Of a stretch of DNA of 64,000 nucleotides, positions 52,334 to 60,633 are shown one piece after another. The translations under genes were made by a program, and so were the position numbers. The stretch spans positions 99,266-163,265 of the forward strand of contig NZ_JAPTGG010000011.1 of the NCBI RefSeq assembly GCF_026891035.1. The letters are read 5' to 3'. This DNA comes from Dasania phycosphaerae. GTDB taxonomy: Bacteria; Pseudomonadota; Gammaproteobacteria; Pseudomonadales; Dasaniaceae. The stretch's first letter is position 1. Every line of letters starts with the position of its first letter. The notes below the pieces were generated by a model. It searched no databases. It was not told the DNA's origin and worked only from the letters and a program-made list of their open reading frames with translations.

Positions 52334-54427
52334 TTAAGAGTCAGCCCATTCAGCTAGCGTTTTATTACTATGAGCAAGTTCTTCCAATAAATTCGCCGGA
52401 ACCCAATACTGATAACCATTTGTTTCTTGTAGCTTACAAATCATCTCGTAGACCTTTTTAAGACCCAACTGATCAGCATAAAACATTGGTCCTCCTCGAA
52501 AAGCGGGGAAACCATAACCAAAGACATACACCGCATCGATATCACTAGGTCTTTGGGCAATGCCTTCCTCTAGGATTTTGAAACCCTCGTTTATTAACGC
52601 CAAAGTCAGGCGCATGAGAATTTCTCCATCACTGATTTCGCGCCTAACAACACCATGTTTTAGAGCTTGGCCGTTAATAATCTCAAGCACTTCAGGGTCA
52701 CTTGTACGACCACGATTGTTGGCTACATAAAGGTAATACCCCTTACCTACCTTTTGCCCAAGCCTTCCTTTCTCTACTAGAGCATCTGCAATACAGTAAG
52801 TTTTCGGATCACCTTTTTCCTGATCAGATAAGGATTGGCGGGCTTTATATGCTACATCTAGCCCTGATAGATCCCCCACTGCCAGAGGCCCCATAGCCAT
52901 TCCCCAACCTTCCATGACTTGGTCAATTTGTTCTGGGCTAGCCCCCTCAATCAAACATAACTGAGTTTCTCTAACATACTGACGTAACATCCGATTTCCG
53001 ATGAACCCAAAGCAAACACCCGCTAAAACAGGAACCTTCCGAATCTTTTTGGCAATGTCCATTGCGGTCGCTAGCACTTCATCAGAAGTTTTCTCTCCTC
53101 TAACGACTTCAAGCAGTTTCATGATGTTTGCTGGGCTGAAGAAATGTAGTCCAACAACATTCTCAGGGCGGCTAGTAATTTCAGCTATAGCGTTTACATC
53201 AAGATAGGAGGTATTAGTCGCTAGAATCGCTTCAGGTTTGCATACCTTATCCAGCCGACTGAAAACTTCTTTTTTTACTTCAAAGCTTTCAAATACGGCC
53301 TCTATAACTAAGTCGCAATCAGACAAATCTTCATATTGGGTAGTACCTGTTATAAATCCTTTTTTCAGGATCCCATCTTCCGAACTGAAAACACCTTTTT
53401 TAACACTCAAATCGTAATTTCGGTCGATAATTTGAAGCCCCCTGCCCAAGGCATCAGCACTTATTTCGAGCAGTGTCACTGGTATTCCAGCATTGGCAAA
53501 ACACATGGCAATCCCACATCCCATCGTGCCACCACCGATAATAGCGACCCTTGATATGGCTCTGGGCTCTATACCTTCTGCCAACCCTTTGATCTTTGGA
53601 GCGGTACGTTCTGCAAAAAACATGTGCCTTAAGGCAGCTGACTGTTCGGAATCCAGGCATTCTAAAAACAGCTCTCGCTCCTTGTTCAAACCTTCATCCA
53701 TTGGTAATTCAACTGCAGCCTGTATACATGTAACGATGCTTTGCGGGGCTAATTGTCCCCGGGCACGTTTACCTAGTTTTATTTTATAAAACTCGAAAAT
53801 ACCTTCTGGAACTTCCTTTGGGCTGATCGAGATGTTACGAGCCTTCCTTAGCTCGACATCCCCCAACACAACCTCTTGAGCATACTCAAGAGCCCCTTCA
53901 CGTAGATCTCCTGTGATGATACGGTCAACCAAACCTAATTTATTAGCTTTATCTGTAGAAATAGGTTTTCCAGAAGTAATGAGGTCTAGTGCAGCTTCCA
54001 CTCCCGCGAGGCGAGGAACCCTCTGAGTACCACCAGCCCCTGGGAGCAATCCCAATTTAACTTCAGGCAAACCTACTTTGGCGGGTGATGAAGCACAGCG
54101 ATAGTGGCAGGCTAGAGCCAACTCAAAACCCCCTCCCAAAGCTGAACCATGTAATGCAGCAATCACAGGCTTTTCAGAGCTTTCTATTACCGAAAGCACC
54201 TGTGGTAGTGACGGGGGAATCGCAGGTTTTCCAAATTCAGAGATATCAGCCCCTGCTATAAATGTACGTCCAGAGCAGAGAATAACTACAGATTTTGAAC
54301 TATCGGATTGAGCAGCGATAACCGCGTTTTTAACGCCCTCACGAACTACGTGTGACAACGCATTTACTGGCGGATTATCAATAGTAATAACACCTGTCTC
54401 ACCAATTAGTTCATAACTTACTGCCAT
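52334..54427 (-). CDS. Bifunctional enoyl-CoA hydratase / 3-hydroxyacyl-CoA dehydrogenase
   Basis: A 697-residue FadB/FadJ-like multifunctional enzyme. Residues 1-190 are a crotonase domain with HGSALGGGFELALACHYR (oxyanion loop) and LLPGAGGTQRVPRLAG. Residues about 290-480 are the NAD-binding dehydrogenase domain (VAIIGGGTMGCGIAMCFANA, catalytic HFFSPANIMKLLEVVRG), and two C-terminal 3HCDH domains follow. It would hydrate and oxidise the enoyl-CoA to the 3-oxoacyl-CoA. The order crotonase-first and total length match the type found in dicarboxylate (pim/dca-like) clusters as well as peroxisomal enzymes. It is between etfB and the CoA-transferase gene. Confidence 0.9.
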   Translation of the reverse strand: MAVSYELIGETGVITIDNPPVNALSHVVREGVKNAVIAAQSDSSKSVVILCSGRTFIAGADISEFGKPAIPPSLPQVLSVIESSEKPVIAALHGSALGGGFELALACHYRCASSPAKVGLPEVKLGLLPGAGGTQRVPRLAGVEAALDLITSGKPISTDKANKLGLVDRIITGDLREGALEYAQEVVLGDVELRKARNISISPKEVPEGIFEFYKIKLGKRARGQLAPQSIVTCIQAAVELPMDEGLNKERELFLECLDSEQSAALRHMFFAERTAPKIKGLAEGIEPRAISRVAIIGGGTMGCGIAMCFANAGIPVTLLEISADALGRGLQIIDRNYDLSVKKGVFSSEDGILKKGFITGTTQYEDLSDCDLVIEAVFESFEVKKEVFSRLDKVCKPEAILATNTSYLDVNAIAEITSRPENVVGLHFFSPANIMKLLEVVRGEKTSDEVLATAMDIAKKIRKVPVLAGVCFGFIGNRMLRQYVRETQLCLIEGASPEQIDQVMEGWGMAMGPLAVGDLSGLDVAYKARQSLSDQEKGDPKTYCIADALVEKGRLGQKVGKGYYLYVANNRGRTSDPEVLEIINGQALKHGVVRREISDGEILMRLTLALINEGFKILEEGIAQRPSDIDAVYVFGYGFPAFRGGPMFYADQLGLKKVYEMICKLQETNGYQYWVPANLLEELAHSNKTLAEWADS

Positions 54428-54584
54428 TTACGATTCCTCCACATATCTCTCTTCAACCACGAACACCAAATTAGTGAGGTATTTCCCCCTCACATTTGAA
54501 CTGAACTTTTTCAGCGAACCCGGCCCCCAATGGGGCTATCACAATAATCAACTGCCGAAGCTAATAACTTTCACAGACTTCTTG

Positions 54585-55808
54585 TCACAGGACTGACTGC
54601 TCTCGTAAAAGAGCAATCTGCTCTTCGTTTTTACTTAAGACCCTGCTTAAAACGGCCTCGGTGTCCTCCCCTAAAAGGGGAGGAGCCTTGCTGTATTGCT
54701 GTTTGTTTTTAGAAAACTTAATTGGGTTAGCGATGCCCGGTACCATTCCTATTTCGGGATGTTCAAGTTCTAACTTCATGTCACGAGCAAGCACCTGCGG
54801 ATCCTCAAATACCTGTTGAATATTTTGTATTGGGCCGCAAGGCACATGGATGCTCACCAATACATCCATCCAGTACTCGCTGGTCTTTTCACTAGTGATT
54901 GCAGACATAATTTCAACTAATGCAACTCTGTGTTCTACACGACTAGGGTTAGTTGAAAAACGAGGGTCTTTTGCAAGCTCGGCTCGTTCGACCACATCAC
55001 AAAATTGCTGGAATTGTCGATCATTTCCGATAGCAATAATTACTTGCCCATCAAGCGTAGGAAAAGGCTGATATGGAGCTAAATTGGGGTGGTACTCACC
55101 GGTACGCCCAGGAGCTTTACCACTGCAAAAATAATTCAACCCCTGATTTGCCAACCAGCTTACCTGGACATCAAGAAGGGCCATATCTATATACTGCCCT
55201 TCACCTGTGTTATTCCTATGGTGTAATGCAGAAAGAATGGCAACTGTGGCATTCATCCCTGTAGTCAAATCAGCTACCGCCATGCCAACTCTCTGAGGGC
55301 CTGCTCCTGGCTGTCCATCCGCTGCTCCAGTTATACTCATCAATCCAGATTGAGCCTGAATTAGATAGTCATAACCTGCATCATTAGCCATTGGCCCCGT
55401 CTGGCCGAATCCAGTAATTGAACAGTAAATAAGTCCAGAGTTATGCTCTGAAAGCTGCTTATAACCAAGTCCTTTTTTATCCAAAGCACCAGTCTTAAAA
55501 TTCTCGACCACAATATCGCTTTTTTGAGCCAGCTCTTTAATTAACTGCTGACCACTTGGCTGACTAATATCAACAGTTACTGAATGCTTACCTCTATTAG
55601 TAGAAAGATAATATGCAGATTCTGTAGTTTCGTTTCCGTCCTTATCCTTAAGCCATGGAGGCCCCCAATGACGGGTATCATCTCCCACTCCAGGACGTTC
55701 GATCTTTATAACCTCAGCTCCCAAATCAGCTAAAATCTGGGTACACCAAGGTCCAGCCAATATACGAGACAAATCTAGAACACGAATACCTTCTAATGGC
55801 CCACCCAT
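54585..55808 (-). CDS. CaiB/BaiF family CoA-transferase
   Basis: A 407-residue type III CoA-transferase. Start MGGPLEGIRVLDLSRILAGP, then ADLGAEVIKIERPGVGDDTR, the KSDIVVENFKTGALDKKGLG segment and the YCSITGFGQTGPMANDAGYD loop are classic. The catalytic Asp is probably in GQYIDMALLDVQ near residue 205. It would transfer CoA from a donor such as succinyl-CoA to the incoming dicarboxylate, avoiding ATP cost. It lies 17 bases after the acyl-CoA dehydrogenase gene. The substrate is inferred from the cluster. Confidence 0.9.
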   Translation of the reverse strand: MGGPLEGIRVLDLSRILAGPWCTQILADLGAEVIKIERPGVGDDTRHWGPPWLKDKDGNETTESAYYLSTNRGKHSVTVDISQPSGQQLIKELAQKSDIVVENFKTGALDKKGLGYKQLSEHNSGLIYCSITGFGQTGPMANDAGYDYLIQAQSGLMSITGAADGQPGAGPQRVGMAVADLTTGMNATVAILSALHHRNNTGEGQYIDMALLDVQVSWLANQGLNYFCSGKAPGRTGEYHPNLAPYQPFPTLDGQVIIAIGNDRQFQQFCDVVERAELAKDPRFSTNPSRVEHRVALVEIMSAITSEKTSEYWMDVLVSIHVPCGPIQNIQQVFEDPQVLARDMKLELEHPEIGMVPGIANPIKFSKNKQQYSKAPPLLGEDTEAVLSRVLSKNEEQIALLREQSVL

Positions 55809-55825
55809 AACACTCTCCTCACGAC

Positions 55826-56989
55826 TTATGCAGTTTGCTCATTAAAATCACGAATCATCTGTTTCGCGATAACTAACTGCTGTATTTGGGTAGTACCTTC
55901 ATAAAGGCGGAATAGGCGGACGTCACGGTAGAAACGCTCAACACAATATTCACTTATGTAACCAGATCCACCATGAAGCTGTACGGCGCGATCAGCGACA
56001 CGACCTACCATTTCAGTACAAAATAATTTGCTACTTGCAGCATTAAGAGAAACTTTCTCGCCACTATCATAAGAACGTGCAATTTCCTCGACCATACACT
56101 TGCCAGCAAAGTACTCTGTCTGACTATCTGCAAGCATTGCTTGTACTAGTTGAAAATTACAGATTTCAGTTCCGAACTGTTTCCGTTCACTGGTATAGGA
56201 AACACTCTCATCTATAAGACGTTTCGCAGTTCCTACACTGAGCGCACTGATATGCAATCTCCCACGATCAAGAACTTTCATTGCGGTTTTAAAACCCTGA
56301 CCTTCAACGCCACCAATTAATGCATCTTTAGGAACACGCACATTTTCAAAAATAACATCACATGTATGGGAGCCTTTTTGACCCATTTTTTTATCTGGTT
56401 TACCTAGTGTTATGCCTGATAAATTTGCATCTACTAAGAAAGCCGAAACACCTCTACCACCCTCTTCACGAGTTCCAGTTCTTGCCATTACCGTAAACAC
56501 CCCTGCACGAGGTGCATTTGTTATGAATCTCTTAGTTCCATTGAGAATGTATACATCTCCTTCAAGCCGAGCAGTGGTCCTTACTGAGCCCGCATCAGAA
56601 CCAGCATCTGGTTCCGTTAAAGCAAAAGAACCAACTAATTCTCCGCTCGCCAACAAAGGGAGATACTTCTCTTTTTGCTCGGGCGTCCCATCCATAATGA
56701 TCCCTTGAGACCCGATTCCAACATTAGTCCCAAACATTGAACGAAACACTGGGGACGTGTACCCCATTTCTTGAATAATCGCGACCTCTTCACTCATTGA
56801 AAGGCCTAGTCCGCCAAATTCCTCAGGGATCGAAATGCCGAAAAGCCCCATCTCTTTCATTTCATCAATAACGTCCTCAGGAATTCGGTCTTCCTCAGCC
56901 ACCAGCTCTTCCAATGGGACAAGCCTTTCACGTACATAGCGACGAATAGTTTCTACAAACTGATTCAGTGTTTCTTGATCAAGTGCCAT
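55826..56989 (-). CDS. Acyl-CoA dehydrogenase (dicarboxylyl-CoA type inferred)
   Basis: A 387-residue flavoenzyme. FAD/substrate signatures are FALTEPDAGSDAGSVRTTAR near residue 125 and FITNAPRAGVFTVMARTG near 165; QLHGGSGYISEYCVERFYRD and RLFRLYEGTTQIQQLVIAKQ (catalytic Glu) are near the C-terminus. The ATG at 56989 is chosen: GGAGG lies 8 bases before it, and the frame above it (to 57220) overlaps the operator region. It leads the minus-strand catabolic unit and would use the ETF encoded downstream. Its place with the CaiB-type transferase and PcaF-type thiolase suggests adipyl-CoA or a close relative as substrate. Confidence 0.9.
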   Translation of the reverse strand: MALDQETLNQFVETIRRYVRERLVPLEELVAEEDRIPEDVIDEMKEMGLFGISIPEEFGGLGLSMSEEVAIIQEMGYTSPVFRSMFGTNVGIGSQGIIMDGTPEQKEKYLPLLASGELVGSFALTEPDAGSDAGSVRTTARLEGDVYILNGTKRFITNAPRAGVFTVMARTGTREEGGRGVSAFLVDANLSGITLGKPDKKMGQKGSHTCDVIFENVRVPKDALIGGVEGQGFKTAMKVLDRGRLHISALSVGTAKRLIDESVSYTSERKQFGTEICNFQLVQAMLADSQTEYFAGKCMVEEIARSYDSGEKVSLNAASSKLFCTEMVGRVADRAVQLHGGSGYISEYCVERFYRDVRLFRLYEGTTQIQQLVIAKQMIRDFNEQTA

Positions 56990-57043
56990 GTGCAGGCCCT
57001 CCGCATTCATAACTGTTTCATGTAATAATTTGCACCATACTAT

Positions 57044-57058
57044 GTTCGATATACGAAC
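57044..57058. promoter_or_regulatory. IclR-type palindrome upstream of the dehydrogenase gene
   Basis: GTTCG-ATATA-CGAAC, a perfect palindrome in the 368-base divergent promoter between the acyl-CoA dehydrogenase and transporter genes. Its core matches TGTTCGATAAT in the IclR promoter at 48711. Confidence 0.55.
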
Positions 57059-57285
57059 CAAGTTGCGCTTTCCGAACACTGTATTTTCAATATCAAAGGT
57101 TGTCAAGAGCTCTTTGGAAAATTCAAATCGCCCCAAACGAGCTATTTGTAGAAAAAGGAATGATGGAAAGGGGTTTTCTACGAGTAGAGAACAACTCCGT
57201 AAAGCAAGAGGAAACTTCACTTCGAGAACCCTTATCCCGATAAAAAACTTGCAGATTGAAAAATACTGTGTAAAAGTTAACCTAA

Positions 57286-57321
57286 GTTTCGCTTATCGCA
57301 CATTATGTTCGTTATGCGCAC
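57286..57321. promoter_or_regulatory. Two direct IclR-type boxes upstream of the transporter gene
   Basis: GTTTCGCTTATCGCAC (57286-57301) and GTTCGTTATGCGCAC (57307-57321), about two helical turns apart, 37 bases before the tctC start. The GTTCG-N5-CGCAC form resembles operators described for PcaU/PobR-type IclR proteins. Binding is inferred. Confidence 0.5.
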
Positions 57322-57357
57322 TATCTGAAATCCACATGAGAATAAAAGGTAAATAGG

Positions 57358-58344
57358 ATGAAGAAACTGATAAAAAACTTCGCAAGTGCCGCAGCGCTCA
57401 GCGCTGTAGCACTTTGCACAACCATTTCAGCTGTTCACGCTGCTGATTGGCCAAATGACAATATTCGCCTTGTTGTTCCTTACTCTGCAGGGGGAACAAC
57501 TGATCTGATTTCGCGTAAAGTTGCGGATTTGATGCAAAACGAACTGGGTAACATTGTCGTAGAAAACCGCCCTGGAGCAGGCTCTACTGTTGCTACAGGT
57601 CAACTCGCACGAGGTGGTCGCGGCGCTGATCATACAATCTTGATGGCTTCTCCAGGGCACGCTATTGGCCCAGCAATTTATCCTGGTCTACGCTTCAATC
57701 CTGTTGAAGACTTCAAGTTCGTTAAGAAAGTAATAACCATCCCGAATGTAATGGTTGTTCCAGCTAATAGTCCTTACAACAGTCTTGAAGAGTTTGTTGA
57801 AGCCGCCAAAAACAAAGAAGTAACTTTCAGCTCTCCGGGAACGGGCAGTTCGGTCCATATGTCTGGTGAGCTATTCAAAAATGCAACTACTACACAAATG
57901 GTACACGTACCGTTCAGAGGTAGTGGCGAAGCATTGCCAGCTCTGCTTGCTGGTGATGTGGACGTGTCTTTTGACAATATGCCCACTGTTCTTCCTCATA
58001 TTCAATCAGGAAAGTTAAAAGCACTGGCCGTAACAACTCCAAAGCGCTCACCATTCCTACCTGATGTACCTACTGTTAGTGAAGCAGGTGAACAGTACGG
58101 ACTCAAAGGTTTTAACACATCAGCATGGTTTGGAATTGTGGCCCACAAATCTCTACCTGATGAAGCAACTACTAAACTTATCGATGCACTATCTAATGTA
58201 ATGGAAGGAAAAGACTTTAACGAATTCCTACCACGCTTCGGTGCAGTAGCTGGAACTGAGTCGGGAGATGAATTCCGTACGTTTATTTCTTCAGAAGTTG
58301 GGAAATGGGCGGAAGTTGCGAAAAAGGCAAATATTAAACGCTGA
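57358..58344 (+). CDS. tctC: Tripartite tricarboxylate transporter substrate-binding protein (TctC/Bug)
   Basis: A 328-residue periplasmic binding protein. Residues 1-28 are a signal peptide (MKKLIKNFASAAALSAVALC, cut after AVHA). The Bug-family motifs are IRLVVPYSAGGTTDLISRKV near residue 37, VVENRPGAGSTVATGQLARG near 66, HVPFRGSGEALPALLAGDVD near 180 and LKALAVTTPKRSPFLPDVPT near 222. Bug proteins bind carboxylates, often dicarboxylates and aromatic acids. It is the first gene of the divergent transporter-thiolase unit and the first after the IclR-type boxes. Confidence 0.93.
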   Translation: MKKLIKNFASAAALSAVALCTTISAVHAADWPNDNIRLVVPYSAGGTTDLISRKVADLMQNELGNIVVENRPGAGSTVATGQLARGGRGADHTILMASPGHAIGPAIYPGLRFNPVEDFKFVKKVITIPNVMVVPANSPYNSLEEFVEAAKNKEVTFSSPGTGSSVHMSGELFKNATTTQMVHVPFRGSGEALPALLAGDVDVSFDNMPTVLPHIQSGKLKALAVTTPKRSPFLPDVPTVSEAGEQYGLKGFNTSAWFGIVAHKSLPDEATTKLIDALSNVMEGKDFNEFLPRFGAVAGTESGDEFRTFISSEVGKWAEVAKKANIKR

Positions 58345-58409
58345 GATACTGGGTGGCTGGTGTTAATTCAGCCACCCATTCTATCTGGGCTTTTGTGACG
58401 AGATTACAT

Positions 58410-58931
58410 ATGAATAAATTAGACGCCGACATTGGAGAGGTTGAAGAAAGGTACTACGGACGGCTAAACCCTAATTCAATATTAGGATTAATCACTGCTG
58501 CCCTGGCAACGTTCTTTTTGTCTTACCTAGTCCCAAACTACATCGAAGAACCTGGGCACTTAAGTAATCCAATGCTATCTCCTCGTTTTATGCCCGTTGT
58601 AGCAGGATGGCTAGTCCTCACTTTGTCTTTCGCAATGGCTATTGAAGGGTTCTTTCGCCCTCCCAAACATACAAAGGCAGAAAAACTACACATAGGAATT
58701 CCGAAATCGAGATGGATTCTAATGTTAGCAGCGTGCTCAATATATATGTTTCTTTTTGAGCAGCTTGGAGCCATCGTCTGCGGGGTTCTGGCATGTTTCT
58801 CACTATTTGCAGCGAGTCATTTAAGGGAAATATGGGTATACATTCTGGGTTTAGCTTTCCCCATAATTATCTCCCTTCTGTTCATTCACTTGCTAAATGT
58901 CCCGCTACCCGCTGGGATGATTTGGGAGTAA
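58410..58931 (+). CDS. tctB: Tripartite tricarboxylate transporter small membrane subunit (TctB)
   Basis: A 173-residue membrane protein with four helices (about residues 25-45, 60-80, 100-130, 145-165), typical of TctB. It has a short charged N-terminus (MNKLDADIGEVEERYYGRLN). The ATG at 58410 is preferred; the frame is open 19 codons upstream but without a ribosome site. TctB stabilises TctA and the TctC docking. It lies between tctC and tctA as usual. Confidence 0.88.
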   Translation: MNKLDADIGEVEERYYGRLNPNSILGLITAALATFFLSYLVPNYIEEPGHLSNPMLSPRFMPVVAGWLVLTLSFAMAIEGFFRPPKHTKAEKLHIGIPKSRWILMLAACSIYMFLFEQLGAIVCGVLACFSLFAASHLREIWVYILGLAFPIIISLLFIHLLNVPLPAGMIWE

Positions 58932-59007
58932 TTCCTAAAAATTTCCAGGTAGTAAAGCCTACTAATTTGAAAAGCATTTGAAGATTTATTCTTCTTGGAC
59001 TGCACTT

Positions 59008-60633
59008 ATGGACAACTTTTCTGAAGTACTAAATTTATTTCTGAGCATCGACAATTTCATCGCCATCGCTGCGGGTGTTCTTGTAGGCGTTATAGTCGGA
59101 GCAATACCAGGTTTAACCGCCACAATGGCGGTAGCCTTAGCGTTACCTTTTACATTTTCACTAGAGCCAGTGACTGCGATACTACTTTTAGTAGGAATTT
59201 ATAAAGGAGGAATGTACGGTGGCTCAATAACTGCAATTTTGATTAGAACACCAGGGTCCCCTGCAGCTGCCTGTACTCTATTAGATGGATATCCTCTTGC
59301 TCAACAAGGAAATGCAAAAAAAGCCCTGAAAACTGCTCTTTACTCATCATGTGTTGCAGATCTCATTTCGAATATAGCGTTAATTTTTTTCGCAGGTTAT
59401 CTAGCAAAAATTGCATTGAATTTTGGCCCGCCTGAATATTTCTGGCTGATTTGTTTCTCTCTAACGATAATTGTTTCAGTATCTGGCGATTCTGTTATCA
59501 AAGGCCTTATAGCAGCCAGCCTCGGAATTATTGTTTCTACTATAGGACTGGATGCTGTGTATGGTTCACAGAGGTTAACATTCGACAGCTATGACTTGAT
59601 GGACCGAGTATCGTTTATTCCTCTCCTCATAGGTTTATTCGCGATCCCTGAAGTTTTTGAATTTTACACGTCAAAGATTGTACCTCACGTCCGTTCAGCA
59701 GTTAGTGGAGCATCTTTAAGCTTTTCTGAGTTTAAGCGCTGCCTAAAATCAATCATCCGAGGCAGCTTGATTGGTGTCGTAATCGGCGCAATTCCAGGCA
59801 CAGGGGCCACTGCTGCAGCATTCATTTCATATAGTGAAGCAAAACGTAATTCACCGAGAAAAGATAAATTTGGTAAAGGAGAAGTTGAAGGTGTAGCAGC
59901 TTCCGAAGCTGGGAATAATGGAGTGGCCGGAGCGACTCTTATTCCCCTGTTATCTCTCGGAATCCCAGGAGATGTGATTACGGCAATCATACTTGGAGCC
60001 TTCATGATTCATGGCCTAACTCCTGGACCAGTACTTTTCCAAGAGAATCTAACCATGGTCTATGCTCTATTTTGTGGCATATTGGTGAGTTCAGCAGTTC
60101 TAGTTGTTGTTGGGAACACAGCTATACGGTACTTCTCTCTTATAGCTGAAATTCCAAAATCTATTCTTTTACCAATCGTCCTGATGTTTTGTGTATACGG
60201 AGCATACGCAGTTAACAACAGCACATTCGATATTGGTTTGATGCTTCTATTTGGTCTTCTTGGCTTCATCTTCAATCGGGCTGGTATTGCTTCGGCTCCA
60301 TTCCTTATTGGTTTTATTTTAGGACCTATGTTTGAAGATAATTTACGACGCACCTTCTTAATCAGTAAGGGAGACCCTTCTATATTCTTTAGAGGCCCTA
60401 TTACCTGGTTATTCGTTTCGCTCACGATTGCATCCCTTGCCTTTGCAATCTACCGCTATTGGCAAAGCCGAAGAGCCACCTACCCCTCCCTTAAGAAGAC
60501 GAGATGCATCATATCTATCTCGTTTTATAGAAGCTCCCCCTATGCTCCTTGCGTTCAAGGAGAGGGGGGAAGCCACTCATTACTAAATTTAAATTTCAAA
60601 GGACCTAAACATGAAAAACGCTTTCATTTGTGA
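59008..60633 (+). CDS. tctA: Tripartite tricarboxylate transporter large subunit (TctA)
   Basis: A 541-residue polytopic permease of about 12 helices. Signatures are VLVGVIVGAIPGLTATMAVA near residue 25, YKGGMYGGSITAILIRTPGS near 65, GVVIGAIPGTGATAAAFISY near 255 and SEAGNNGVAGATLIPLLSLG near 300. A TTG ten codons earlier (58978) is an alternative start. The last 45 residues after IYRYWQSRR run through a palindromic element (60533-60573) and overlap the thiolase start by 23 bases; TctA normally ends around residue 500, so this tail is probably a later addition. Confidence 0.9.
   Translation: MDNFSEVLNLFLSIDNFIAIAAGVLVGVIVGAIPGLTATMAVALALPFTFSLEPVTAILLLVGIYKGGMYGGSITAILIRTPGSPAAACTLLDGYPLAQQGNAKKALKTALYSSCVADLISNIALIFFAGYLAKIALNFGPPEYFWLICFSLTIIVSVSGDSVIKGLIAASLGIIVSTIGLDAVYGSQRLTFDSYDLMDRVSFIPLLIGLFAIPEVFEFYTSKIVPHVRSAVSGASLSFSEFKRCLKSIIRGSLIGVVIGAIPGTGATAAAFISYSEAKRNSPRKDKFGKGEVEGVAASEAGNNGVAGATLIPLLSLGIPGDVITAIILGAFMIHGLTPGPVLFQENLTMVYALFCGILVSSAVLVVVGNTAIRYFSLIAEIPKSILLPIVLMFCVYGAYAVNNSTFDIGLMLLFGLLGFIFNRAGIASAPFLIGFILGPMFEDNLRRTFLISKGDPSIFFRGPITWLFVSLTIASLAFAIYRYWQSRRATYPSLKKTRCIISISFYRSSPYAPCVQGEGGSHSLLNLNFKGPKHEKRFHL
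60533..60573. repeat. Palindrome inside the tctA 3' end
   Basis: CTCCTTG (60545-60551) pairs with CAAGGAG (60556-60562), loop CGTT. Outside it, GCTCCCCCT (60533-60541) pairs with AGGGGGGAAGC (60563-60573). It resembles a dispersed intergenic palindrome captured inside the coding frame. Confidence 0.7.

Noticed and set aside
57000..57220. N-terminal extension of the acyl-CoA dehydrogenase
   Set aside because: It lacks family similarity and covers operator palindromes; the GGAGG-led ATG at 56989 fits the family start.
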